Assembly (NCBI GenBank): GCA_036186865.1
Contig: AP025045.1
Coordinates: 11,827,360-11,891,359, forward strand
Length of the DNA stretch: 64,000 nucleotides
Direction: 5' to 3'
Source of the DNA: Eustoma russellianum
Taxonomy: Eukaryota > Streptophyta > Magnoliopsida > Gentianales > Gentianaceae
The notes beneath the pieces are model-generated. The model searched no databases. It saw only the letters and a program-made list of their open reading frames with translations, and was not told where the DNA came from. The translations under genes were made by a program, and so were the position numbers. Below, piece after piece: positions 32,761 through 43,950 of the stretch (position 1 is its first letter; every line of letters starts with the position of its first letter).

Positions 32761-35700
32761 TCAGTCCAAGGTGAGCTTGGGACGATAAGGGAGTGTACAA
32801 CCCATGTGGTTGTGTTCTAGATTTTGCTTGCTTGCAAGTAATACATTGGTCACATACCTTATCAACATGTGCTCTCATATGCGGCCAGAAGAAATGTTCC
32901 TTAAGTGTTTCCAAAGTTTTTAACGAGCCAAAATGACCCATTAAACCTCCTCCATGAGCTTCTTTAATCAATAACTCTCTTAATGAACACATTGGTACAC
33001 ATAACTTATGTTCTTTAAACAAGTAACCATCATACAAGTAATATTTGGCAAAAGGGGACTCAACGCATGCTTGATATATAGAACTAAAGTCATGATCAGA
33101 ATGATACATCTCTTTGATAGACTCAAAACCAAACATGTTACATGAAAGAGTAGTAATCAAAGTATAGCGACGAGATAAGGCATCAGCAACAACATTTTCT
33201 TTTCCTTGCTTATACTTGATCACATAAGGGAATTGTTCAATGAATTCAACCCATTTGGCATGTCTTTTGTTCAATTTTCCTTGACCCTTTAGATACTTAA
33301 GGCTCTCATGATCAGTATGAATCACAAATTCCTTAGGTTGCAGATAATGTTGCCAAGTTTGTAAAGAACGGACAAGGGCATACAATTCTTTGTCATAGGT
33401 TGAATAATTAATGGAAGCTCCTTTCAATTTCTCACTAAAGTAGGCAACAGGTTTGTTACCTTGATGCAATACAGCTCCAATGCCAACTCCACTGGCATCA
33501 CATTCAACTTCAAACATTTCATCAAAATTGGGCAGTCTCAGGATAGGTGCAGAAGTTGGACGTTTCTTAAGTTCCTCAAAGGCTTGTTGTTGTGTTTCTC
33601 CCCATTCAAATCTTACATCTTTCTTGACTAATTCATTCAAGGGTGCAGCTATGGTAGAGAAATCCTTCACAAAACGTCTATAGAAACTAGCTAATCCATG
33701 AAAACTCCTAATATCTCCAGCAGACTTAGGGGTTGGCCACTCAGTTATGGATTTAACTTTCTCTTGATCCACCTCAATTCCTTCAGCACTAATCACAAAT
33801 CCTAAGAATGTAACCTTCTCCAGACAGAAAGAACACTTCTTGAAATTAGCATACAGCTTCTCTTTCTGTAGGGTGACAAAAACGGCTCTTAGATGGTTCA
33901 GGTGTTCACCTAGGGTTTTGGAGTAGATAAGAATGTCATCAAAGTAAACTACTACAAATTTCCCTATGAATTTCCTTAAGACCTCATTCATTAACCTCAT
34001 GAAAGTACTAGGGGCATTGGTTAAACCAAAGGGCATAACTAACCATTCGTACAATCCAAACTTAGTCTTAAAGGCAGTTTTCCATTCATCACCTTCCCTA
34101 ATTCTCACTTGGAAGTATCCTTGCTTAAGATCTACTTTGCTAAAGCACCTAAACCCATGTAACATATCCAACATGTCATCCAACCTAGTAATAGGGTACC
34201 TATACTTCACAGTGATCTTATTGATGACTCTACAATCAGTACACATTCTCCAAGTTCCATCTTTCTTAGGGACAATGATTACAGGAACAGCACACGGACT
34301 CATACTCTCTCTTACTTTACCTTGAGTCAATAATTCCTCAACTTGCTTTTGGATTTCCTTAGTTTCCTCTGGATTGGCTCTATAGGCAGGTCTGTTTGGC
34401 AGAACAGCTCCTGGAATGAAATCTATTTGATGCTCAATGCCTCTTAGAGGGGGTAAACCTGGGGGATCTCCTTCAGGAAACAAGCTAGAAAATTCTTGAA
34501 GTAAAGATGCAACTTCACTTGGTAAAGTAGATGGTATCTCAGATGAAGAGAATAGAGCTTCTTTGTAAAGCAAGATATAAACATTTTTGTTTGAATTGAT
34601 AGCATGGAATACCTCACTTTGAGATGCAAAGAATGCACTTTTCTTTAGAGATGGTTCAGCAAAAACTTTGTTTTCTTTCGGTTCAACTTTGAGATGAGAG
34701 CTTCTCAGTTGGTGTTCTTTGATAAAGATCCTTTCTAATTCCTTTTCTTTTGGATCATTGTAGCTTTTTAACATTCGTTGTTGATCCTCAAAGACTTTGT
34801 GCGGGGGTAAGGCATTTAATTTGAACAGTTTGTTGTTATGCCTAAAGGAATATCTATTTAGGTAACCATCATATGTAACCTTGTTGTCAAATTGCCACGG
34901 TCTACCTAATAAGATATGACTCGATTGCATAGGGGCTACGTCACATAACACCTCAGCAGAATACCCACCAATCGACAAAGGAACTAGGACTTGCTTTGTT
35001 ACTTTAACTTCACCACACTCATTAAGCCACGTAAGTCTATAAGGACGGGGGTGGTTAATTAAAGGTAACTCAAGTTTCCTAACAAGTTCAAAACTTGCAA
35101 CATTAGTACATGAACCGGAGTCAATGATTAAAGTGCAGACTTTCTTCTTAACCATACAGTGAATGTGGAATATGTTCTCTCGTTGTATTTCAGGTTCTTC
35201 AGTTTTAACTTGGGCACTTAGGGCTCGACGGACAACTAAGAACTCTTTTGTTTCACACTCTTCAATCTCTTCACTAATTTCTTCTTCTTCCTCACACGTT
35301 TGCTCAATTTCTTTGTTTTCTTCATTCTCTTCCAATTCTTCCTCAGAATAATACTCATTAGACTCTTCAATAAACATGATGCGTTTAGGGTTGGGGCATT
35401 GATTAGCAAAATGACCTTTTCCTAAGCATTTAAAACATTGAATATCACGAGTCTTAACATTAGGCGTACCTTCCACCTTGGCTTTGCCTTTATCAGGGAT
35501 TGGAAACTTTGGACGATTTTGGATGTTCTGTGTTGATTTTCCTTGGAATCCACGGCCTTGACCTTGTTGTGGACGGAAAGGCGTTCTGGGCTGTGTTCTA
35601 GGAAAACTAAAAGGATTAGTCCGAAAAGAAGGGTTAGAAGTTTTTACCTTCAATTGTCTTTCCACTTTCTCAGCAATGTGCACCATAGAAGCCAGATCTG

Positions 35701-36589
35701 AGTAAGGTGTAAGTTCCACCTTAAATGCAATTTCTTTGTTCAACCCAGCTAGAAATCTAGCCATTGTGGCTTCCTCCGCTTCTTCTATGTTAGCCCTGGT
35801 AAGCAAATGTTCTAACTCTTTATAAAATTCATCGACAGATCTATTACCTTGAGAAAGTTGTTGCAATTTCTGGAAAACGCTTCTTTCATAGGAAGGAGAT
35901 ATGAATCTCTTTCGCATCTCTTGTTTCAGCTCGGACCAAGTGACAACAGGGGGTTGTCTTGTTCTTCTCCTGGTGTTCTTCAGTTGTTCCCACCAAAGTA
36001 AAGCATAGTCTACAAATTCAAAAGTTGCATACCGCACTTTGGCCAATTCAGAATAGTTAGTGCAAGAATACATATGATCTACCTTTGTTTCCCATTGCAA
36101 ATATGTTTCAGGATCACTTTTTCCCTGGAAGGGGGGAATTGTCAGTTTTGTAGTAATGTATTCTTCTTCAGGACGTTCATCTCTATCAGGCTGACGTTCA
36201 TCATATCTTTCCTCTAGATAGGGTTCTTCATTGTACTCAAGGAGACTATCAAATCTTTCCTCAAAAGAAATGTTCCTACGACCACCATTACTACCTCGAC
36301 CTCTACCTCTACCTCTAAGTGATGTGCTTTTTCTGCGTTCAACATGAGACTCATTATCATAACAGGTGCCTTCTTGAAAAGGTATACTAGGTTCCTTTTG
36401 TTCTGAGGTAGGTTTTTCTACTCTGCTTAGCCTTTGTTTGTTATCCTCTATGTCACTTCTCATTAAACCAAATTGATTAACAAGGAAAGTGAGTGTTTGT
36501 TGTATATTCTCTAGGGTAACAGGGACTGGGGATGGGACAGGTGTAGATGGGGACGGGGAGGATGCATTATCTTTCTGTTGGGGACCCAT
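32711..36589 (-). pseudogene. B1 Gag-protease-RT-RNase H and integrase N-terminus
   Basis: Start ATG at 36589 (M-G-P-Q-Q-K-D). Gag core about 140-310, CCHC C-F-K-C-x4-H-x4-C at 385-398, E-rich linker, protease D-S-G at 490-492, RT Y-F-D-D at 882-885, RNase H C-D-A-S-G, H-T-D-H-E and A-D-A-L-S-R, then the integrase zinc finger (H-G-G-G-L-M-G-H ... C-D-Q-C). The frame leaves integrase after about residue 1265 at the indels near 32783 and 32739 and ends at 32711. All upstream catalytic residues are kept. It is otherwise close to the B3 pol. Confidence 0.93.
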
Positions 36590-38351
36590 GTTTCAGAAAA
36601 ACAATCTCAAAAGCCAAATAAAATATTGACAAGATGCAAATACTCTACTTTATGTTGACAATTGTTCAAAACAGCAATTTGGACTATATTTCCTAAAGAT
36701 TCAAGTAAATCACAGAAGCCAAATTGTTGTTCGGGCTGAAGGAAATCTACGGGGTTGTTTTAAGACAATCCCTCAATTTACTTTACAGCATATGCAATTA
36801 TCAATTGTAGTAAAGTGAAAGTAAAGACACACAAACAAAGTGCTAGCAAGGGTTTGCTTTAGAAACTTTCAATATTTCAAATCTACAACTTTGGGGTTTG
36901 GTTTGGGCACTTTCTTTCTTTTGAGCTTTGCACGGGATTTTCCCTTTATGCAACGTTTATCTTTGGGCTTTTTCCTCACTTGGCTTTCTTGTGCAATTCT
37001 CTCTTGTCTTGCCTCTTACTTGTTGACAAATATTGGCTTTTCTCTCGCGTATTTCTCAATCAAGCTTAATTTTCTTTCTTTGGATGGTTTGCTTGATTGT
37101 TGTGAGACTACTCCTCACGGCCTACATGAGACATTGCCCACGGCCTTTAATTGCACAAGGTTTGTTGTATTTGGAATTTGAAAGTTCCTCGTACACAACA
37201 CGGCTAAACACTATGTAGTGAGAATTCAAATCACAATTACAACAAGTTCAAATTGTATACAGTGCAATGTAAGTTCAGAGATTGATATAAAACAACAATT
37301 GGATAGCTCTTTAACAATGTGGGGCTTAAACAATTCCTAACTTTCAGAATATATCTAAGTCCAACAAGTTGTTTGAAACAATTGAAATCAACAAAAAGAT
37401 AAAGCTATTAGCATGTACCAAGATTTCAAATGAGCCTTTAAAAGTTGTTTTAATCCACACGGTTTTTGGGCAGTTTGTTCTTTTTCTATTTTCTGTTTTT
37501 GATGCAAGTGATCTAACTAATTCTAAGATGGCTAAATGCAACTTAGTTGTGTCTAAATGAAGTTTACAAAGGCTGGTTACTAGTAACTATTGGAAAAGCA
37601 GTTTTGATGCTAAGTATGATAACTTGTTTTGTTTTGTTTTCAAGTGATCTAACTACTTAGTTTTTGTTTGGTTTTCTTGTTTGATGCAATCAGATTCTAA
37701 ACTAAATGAGACTAGATGCAAGCCCTAATAAACGTGTATGAACTAGGACTAGGCAGCACACTTAGTTAGCTAAAACTACTTGGTTTTGGTTCTTTGGTTT
37801 TCGGTTTTCTTGAGCTAAACTAATCAACCAACTAAAACACTTAAACTATGATGTAAAGTAGCCTAACCAAGCTAAATAAGGTAGCACTAAACGTTTTAAT
37901 CAGTTTGTACACAAGTGACTAAAAACAGAATTTTAACTACTACAATTTGATAATCTATCAACTAGTCTATTTTTGTGTTCAAGGTTTTCTGATTTAAGGG
38001 ACTTACCTAAACTACCATTTAAACTTCTAGATTAGGACCTAATGAGCAATATCTAAGCTAGATTGAACAATTACAAACTGGTCACACACGGTTTTTTTGT
38101 TTCAAGCTACACAATCAACTCCTAACACACTTAAGTCTAGTCTAAGTTGTTTTTTGTGGGGTGTTTTCGTTTTGCCTACTTAACTAAGTTACTAAACTAT
38201 AGTATACTATCTAACAATACTTTAAATACATAAATTATCTACCTAAACAAACAGCAACAATACGCAATAAAAATCAGTACATAAACGGTTTGGGCAGCAA
38301 CATTCATTTGCAAATTTAAGCAATGTAAACATGAATAGAAGACTAACCAAG
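36590..38351 (-). other. 5' untranslated leader of B1
   Basis: No gene seen. 1.76 kb, AT-rich. Clearly homologous, in reverse orientation, to the C1 leader (40562-42506) and to the split B2 leader. Small frames such as 36840-37181 also occur in the B2 copy, but not with the constraint expected of a gene. Confidence 0.75.
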
Positions 38352-38363
38352 GCTCTGATACCA
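38352..38363 (-). promoter_or_regulatory. Primer binding site of B1 (initiator Met tRNA)
   Basis: Perfect TGGTATCAGAGC on the minus strand, two bases from the LTR at 38366. Confidence 0.95.
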
Positions 38364-38365
38364 CT

Positions 38366-39684
38366 TGATGAGCCAAACGAAGGCTAGAAAACCTTGCCAA
38401 GGACTTTGTCTCCTATTCCAAACTGATTTGAACCCAAGCTATGTCAAAGAACATCTCCAAGATACCCCTTGATCTTTAACCGTTGTTCTTGGCTCAATCT
38501 ATGCCAACACCTCTCCCTCTTTGGCACTCCAACACATCTAAAACCTCAAGAGACCTTAAGATGCTTGTAAACCAAAAGATGAAGCAAATACTAACAAGTT
38601 CTAGGCTAGGAACTTGAGAGAAAACCGTAAGTGGCTTTAGACTTCAACTTGAAATGTTGATAACTCCTTGAAGGAAATTCTGGTTGAAATGTATATTGAT
38701 AATGGTTGTCCTTTACATTCAGCTTCTAATACTACTTATAACCAACGAAAATAAACAAGGTACAAAGTTTAAAATACAAAGTACAAGTCTAGGAATAACA
38801 TGCTTTCTTTTTGAACAAGTTGGAGTAACTTTCGGTTGAAAAGGAGCTGGTTGCTTCCTTCTTCTTCTTTGCTTGTCTTGAGCCATAATTTTGATTGGTT
38901 TAAACATTGAGCTGCTTGCTTGAATCTTAGCTTTGATTGGTTGTGAGTTGTGGCTTGAATTTTCAACCAATTTCTCTTAATCATCCGTTTCTTGCTTGCT
39001 TGAATTCAGCCAAGGTTTTGATTGGTTTATGGAGTGTGCAGCTTGGTTTGTACTTGGCCTTGATTGGTTCTTCCTTTGGTGTTGAATATTCAAACAAAAT
39101 ATCTTATGAACCAGCCGAAAACTTCATGCCTTTTGATTGGATCCTTGGTTGAGCAGCTTGTTGAATTTTCCTTACTTGTTTGTGATTAGTTAAATCATTT
39201 GGAAGACTCCTTTCTATTGGTTGAAGGCTTGAGCTGCTTATTTCCTCCTTGTTTGCGTGAGAAGCAAATCTGGTTTTTGAGATGGGTGCTTGTCACCACC
39301 TTGCTTGCAAGCTACTTGAATTTCACCTCTTTGTTTGAACAAAAATTCAGGTTTGATTTGCATCTTCAAGCTAAAAACGTGTACCTGAAAGATAAGGCAA
39401 GAATACAACACAAACTATCCTAAAACAAAGTTAACAAACTAACAATATTAAAAAAACATATAAAGATATGTACAACATGCATTTGATACAACTAGATCAT
39501 AGCTTGTATCATATAAACCCAATGGATGTCATCTTTGCTTTGCTCATCCTCTTCATGCCTGTAAAGGAATGATTCAACACAATGTAACAACTTCTTAGTC
39601 ATACTCCTTGTTATGGGACCATTGTGGGGCAATGAGGTGTCATTGTCAGTGTTTGCATCTACAAGGTTAGGCTGTAGCTCATCA
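38366..39684 (-). repeat. 5' LTR of B1 (1319 bp)
   Basis: Partner of 30561-31879. Contains the same tail-coding segment at 39492-39684. Confidence 0.95.
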
Positions 39685-39689
39685 TGAAC
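39685..39689. repeat. TSD of B1, right copy (TGAAC)
   Basis: Identical to 30556-30560. Confidence 0.95.
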
Positions 39690-40547
39690 CAATAGAAAGA
39701 AGTCTTGCAAATGCTTAAACCAATCACAAACAAGCAAGGAAACAACTAGCAAGCTGCACCTTAAATGATTCAATCACAACCATGGAAGAAACGGCTGGTT
39801 CATGGCAAATAGGTTTGAAAATTCAACACCAAAGTTTCTACCAATCAAATGCAATCCAAAGCAAGCTGCTCACTACAAGAACCAATCAGAATTTTGGCTG
39901 AATTCAAGCAAGGAAACCAACGGTTGTCTAGGAATATTTGTTGAAAATTCAAACACCAACTTGCATCCAATCAAAGGCCATTCCAAAGCAAGCTGCTCCA
40001 TGCCTAAACCAATCAAATTGATCAAGAAAAAGGCTAGAAACAAGGCATGGGAAGCACGGCAAAGCAACCAGAATCTTGGAACCAAAGTCATCAAAAGCAA
40101 GCATGTTATTTTAGTCTTGTACTTTGTACATTAAAACTTGTACTCTTTATCATTTTCATTTGCTATAAATAGCATAGGAAGCTGAATGTACATACAACAA
40201 TATACAACCATTATCAAACATATTTCAATCAAATTTCCTTCAAGGAGTTTACAACTATTTCATAGTTGAAGTTTGAAACCACTAACGGTTTTCTTTCAAG
40301 TTCCTAGCCTAGAACTTGTTAGTATTTGCTTCATCATTTGGTTTACAGCATCTTAGGGTCTCATTGAGGTTTTAGATGTGTTGGAGTGCCAAAGAGGAAG
40401 AGGTGTTGGCATAAATTGAGCCAAGAACAACGGTTACAGTTCAAGGGGTATCTTTGAGATGTTCTTTGACATGGCTTGTGTTCAAATCAGTTTGGAATAG
40501 GAGACAAAGTCCTTGGCAACGTTTTCTAGCCTTCGTTTGGCTCATCA
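39690..40547 (+). repeat. 5' LTR of C1, second part
   Basis: Resumes the C1 LTR and ends CGTTTGGCTCATCA at 40547. TATAAATA box at 40164-40171. Confidence 0.93.
40164..40171 (+). promoter_or_regulatory. TATA box in C1 5' LTR
   Basis: TATAAATAG; same box at 44861-44868 in the 3' LTR. Confidence 0.65.
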
Positions 40548-40549
40548 AT

Positions 40550-40561
40550 TGGTATCAGAGC
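40550..40561 (+). promoter_or_regulatory. Primer binding site of C1 (initiator Met tRNA)
   Basis: Perfect TGGTATCAGAGC two bases after the LTR end at 40547. Confidence 0.95.
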
Positions 40562-42506
40562 CTTGGTTAGTCTTCTATTCATGTTTACGTTGCTTAAATT
40601 TGCAAATGAATGTTGCTGCCCAAACCGTTTGTGTACTGATTTTTATTGCGTTTTGTTGCTGTTTGTTTAGGTAGATAATTTATGTATTTAAAGTGTTGTT
40701 AGATAGTATACTATAGTTTGGTAACTTAGTTAAGTAGGGAAAACGAAAACATCCCACAAAAACAACTTAGACTAGACTTAAGTGTGTTAGGAGTTGATTG
40801 TGTAGCTTGAAACAAAAACCGTGTTTGACCAGCTTGTAATTGTTCAATCTAGCTTAGATATTGTTCATTAGACCCTAATCTAGAAGTTTTAAATGGTAGT
40901 TTAATTGACTCCTTAAATCAGAAAACTTTGAACACAAAAATAGATTAGTTGATAGTTTATCAAATTGTAGTAGTTGAAATTCTGTTTTTACTTCGTGTGC
41001 AATCTATTTAAACGTTTTATGTGCTGTCTTATTTAGCTTAGATGATCTTCATTAGACCTTAATCTAGTAGCTTAAGTGTTAGTTTAGTTGTGTCCTTAAA
41101 AGAAAAAACTTGAACACAAAATAGATTAGTTGGTAGTTAGCTTGTAATCAAGTAGTTAAAATTCTGTTTTAGTAACTTGTGTGCAAACTGTCCAAAACGT
41201 TTTAGTGCTGCCTTATATAGCTTAGTTAGACTAGATTACAACATAGTTTAAGTGTTTTAGTTGGTTGATTAGTTCAGCACCAAAAATCCGAAAACCAAAG
41301 AACCAAAACCAAGTAGTTTTAGCTAACTAAGTGTGCTGCCTAGTTCTAGTCCATACACGTTTGATTAGGAGCTTGCATCTAGTCTCATTTAGTTTAGAAT
41401 CTGATTGCATCATACAAACAAAAACCAAACAAAAACAAAGTAGGATAGATCACTTAAAAACCAAACAAAACAAGATAGCCTAGTTGCATCAAAACTGATT
41501 TTCCATTAGTTGTTAGTAACCAGCCTTTGTAAACTTCATTTAGACACAACTAAGTTGCATTTAGCCATCTTAGAATTAGTTAGATCACTTGCATCAAAAA
41601 CAGAAAAAGGAAAAAGAACAACCTACCCAAAAACCGTGTGGATTAAAACAACTTTTAAAGCTCATTTGAAATCTTGGTACATGCTAATAGCTTTATCTCT
41701 TTGTTGATTTCAATTGTTTCAAACAACTTGTTGGACTTAGATATATTCTGAAAGTTAGGAATTGTTTAAGCCCCACATTGTTAAAGAGCTATCCAATTGT
41801 TGTTTTATATCAATCTCTGAACTTACATTGCACTGTATACAATTTGAACTTGTTGTAATTGTGATTTGAATTCTCACTACATAGTGTTTAGCCGTGTTGT
41901 GTACGAGGAACTTTCAAATTCCAAATACAACAAACCTTGTGCAATTAAAGGCCGTGGGCAATGTCTCATGTAGGCCGTGAGGAGTAGTCTCACAACAATC
42001 AAGCAAACCACCCAAAGAAAGAAAATTAAGCTTGATTGAGAAATACGCGAGAGAAAGCCAATATTTGTCAACAAGTAAGAGGCAAGACAAGAGAGAATTG
42101 CACAAGAAAGCCAAGTGAGGAAAAAGCCCAAAGATAAACGTTGCATAAAGGGAAAATCCCGTGCAAAGCTCAAAAGAAAGAAAGTGCCCAAACCAAACCC
42201 CAAAGTGTTGTAGTTTTGAAATATTGAAAGTTTCTAAAGCAAACCCTTGCTAGCACTTTGTTTGTGTGTCTTTACTTTCACTTTATTACAATTGATAATT
42301 GCATATGCCGTAAAGTAAATTGAGGGATTGTCTTAAAACAACCCCGTAGATTTCTTTCAGCCCGAACAACAATTTGACTTCTGTGATTTACTTGAATCCT
42401 TAGGAGAAATAGTCCAAGTTGTTGTTTTAAGGAATTGTCAACATTAAGTAGAGCATTTGCATCTTGTCAATATTTTAATTGGCTTTTGAGATTGTTTTGA
42501 TTAAAC
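40562..42506 (+). other. 5' untranslated leader of C1
   Basis: No gene seen. Homologous to the B-family leader (reverse complement of the B1 leader), including the stretch just before the gag ATG. An internal near-duplication of roughly 180-250 bp with the phrase CACAAAATAGATTAGTTG occurs around 40930-41180. Confidence 0.75.
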
Positions 42507-43196
42507 ATGATTCTAAAAACCATTTGGGGAGTTGAATGCCATAGGAGAGACTATGATGAACTGGAAAAACGTATAAACTCCTTTGGTCGTACGAATGGTT
42601 TATGGGTTGGATATTGGGAATGTAAAACTCCTAGATATCAAACTCTTTCTCAGTGCAATAAAGACGTTAGTGCATATTACAATGAAATGCTTGATGATTT
42701 GTACTATGCTTATGTTGATGAAAATGAGGAATTAAGCATGATTAGGTTCTTTGCTGGTCTAGATAAAGAAATTGCCGATTGCATGTTAAATGAAAAATTC
42801 TCATCACTTTATGACATGTATAAAAAGGCAAAGATTGTTCAATCAAACCTAATCCCATGGCGAGTTAATCAAAACTATGGGTATGAACTAAACTCTTGTG
42901 ATTCTGAAAATGACAAACCAAATCCAATTAAGTTAAGCAATTTGAGTCAGCCTATGGATAATATTCAAAATGCATTGCTTCAACTTAGAGACATGGTGCA
43001 AGTATTGATAGAATCTGAAAATAACAAAGACTTGCAATCTGACATTTCTATGAATGATGGTTTGTATAAAATTAGCCCCAACATGCCTGAAACTGGAACT
43101 CCTTTATCTGAATTGCATGTTCATGCGTACTGTCTGGAGAAGACCCTTCACTTGAATCTGTTGGTGATTTCCAAAGTGTTAGTCGTTTGCTTATAG
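42507..43196 (+). CDS. Diverged Gag-like protein of C1 (229 aa reading frame)
   Basis: The start ATG aligns with the B-family gag ATG, since upstream bases match the B leader up to the start codon. Residues about 45-115 parallel the Retrotrans_gag core: Q-T-L-S-Q-C-N-K-D-V-S-A-Y-Y, M-L-D-D-L, then M-I-R-F-F-A-G-L-D-K-E-I, then a K-K-A segment matching A-E-K of B. There is no CCHC knuckle and no basic linker. The last 20 or so residues are out of frame: a frameshift at about 43110-43135 separates it from the acidic segment. Likely role: particle formation or cis packaging with B-family proteins; this is inference. Confidence 0.7.
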   Translation: MILKTIWGVECHRRDYDELEKRINSFGRTNGLWVGYWECKTPRYQTLSQCNKDVSAYYNEMLDDLYYAYVDENEELSMIRFFAGLDKEIADCMLNEKFSSLYDMYKKAKIVQSNLIPWRVNQNYGYELNSCDSENDKPNPIKLSNLSQPMDNIQNALLQLRDMVQVLIESENNKDLQSDISMNDGLYKISPNMPETGTPLSELHVHAYCLEKTLHLNLLVISKVLVVCL

Positions 43197-43798
43197 ATGA
43201 TGTTAATTGTGATAACACTTTGTCTGAAAATGATTTACATTATGACATGCATATAAATGAAATCCCTGTGCATGATCTGCATTCTGCTGAGATGCTTGTT
43301 TCTGGGTTACAATCTGAATTACATCCTGTACATTTCATTGATGACATTGATGTAAGTAATTCTGTTGAGAATGACATTGATAAACTAGATTCTTATGATT
43401 TGATGTTAGCTGAACTAGATTGTCTACTTGATGTAGAGCTTGATCATGATGTCATTATTGAAATAGATTCAGCTACAAATGAACATAAATCCTTGGATGA
43501 ACTAGTTAATGAATTGAATGACATATTTAGTATAGATGAAGATTCTATTTCTGAAATATCTATTTCATCTCATCTTGTTGAATGTCTGCCTGTTGTCATC
43601 TCAATTGGTACATTTTGTCTAAATATTGCACATGTTTGTAAGATTTGTACATTTAGTGTTAACATGTTGCAATATGCTTTTTGGATGTTGTTTTATCTGT
43701 TAGGATGTATGTGTTCTAAAATTTTTGTTATCATATTGTTAATACATCCTAAACATTTTAGAAAGCGTGTACACACCTTATTCTTTCTTCAAAGATAA
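43187..43798 (+). CDS. Acidic, hydrophobic-ended protein segment of C1 (continuation of Gag-like ORF)
   Basis: Not recognised. The apparent start is TTG and the frame is open further upstream, so this is best read as the continuation of the Gag-like frame after an indel. Residues 1-130 are very rich in Asp/Glu with few basic residues. From about 134 to 190 it turns hydrophobic and Cys-rich, with two stretches that look like membrane segments. It stops about 120 bp before remnants of the pol C-terminus (D-S-R-T-N-H-F-Q-E-G-G-N-D-E) that overlap the PPT. It could be a captured host fragment or a diverged Gag linker. Confidence 0.5.
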   Translation: MLIDDVNCDNTLSENDLHYDMHINEIPVHDLHSAEMLVSGLQSELHPVHFIDDIDVSNSVENDIDKLDSYDLMLAELDCLLDVELDHDVIIEIDSATNEHKSLDELVNELNDIFSIDEDSISEISISSHLVECLPVVISIGTFCLNIAHVCKICTFSVNMLQYAFWMLFYLLGCMCSKIFVIILLIHPKHFRKRVHTLFFLQR

Positions 43799-43914
43799 GG
43801 ATGCACCAAAGTATTTCACCTTCACCATTTGTATTATCATGTTCCTATTTGGTTATGGTGTAGTTGAGCATACGTGTACATCCTAAACCCCTATCCCTTA
43901 TTCTATCCATGTTG

Positions 43915-43950
43915 GGATTCGAGGACGAATCATTTTCAAGAGGGAGGGAA
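43915..43950 (+). promoter_or_regulatory. Polypurine tract of C1 with relic of pol C-terminus
   Basis: AAGAGGGAGGGAA precedes the 3' LTR at 43951. The bases before it encode D-S-R-T-N-H-F-Q-E-G-G, the end of gypsy pol in A, B and D. This shows C1 came from an autonomous ancestor by loss of pol. Confidence 0.8.

Larger units (their letters stand above)
30561..39684 (-). mobile_element. Element B1: full-length Ty3/gypsy (B family), frameshifted in integrase
   Basis: 9124 bp: 3' LTR 30561-31879, PPT, gag-pol 31687-36589 in two frames, leader, PBS 38352-38363, 5' LTR 38366-39684, TSD TGAAC. Both LTRs are 1319 bp, with about eight or nine substitutions and two compensating one-base indels. It sits in the 5' LTR of C1. 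Confidence 0.95.

Noticed and set aside
42507..43798. C1 genes as an envelope-like gene
   Set aside because: They sit in gag position directly after the leader, not downstream of pol, and the first half is Gag-like. The hydrophobic end alone does not support an envelope call.
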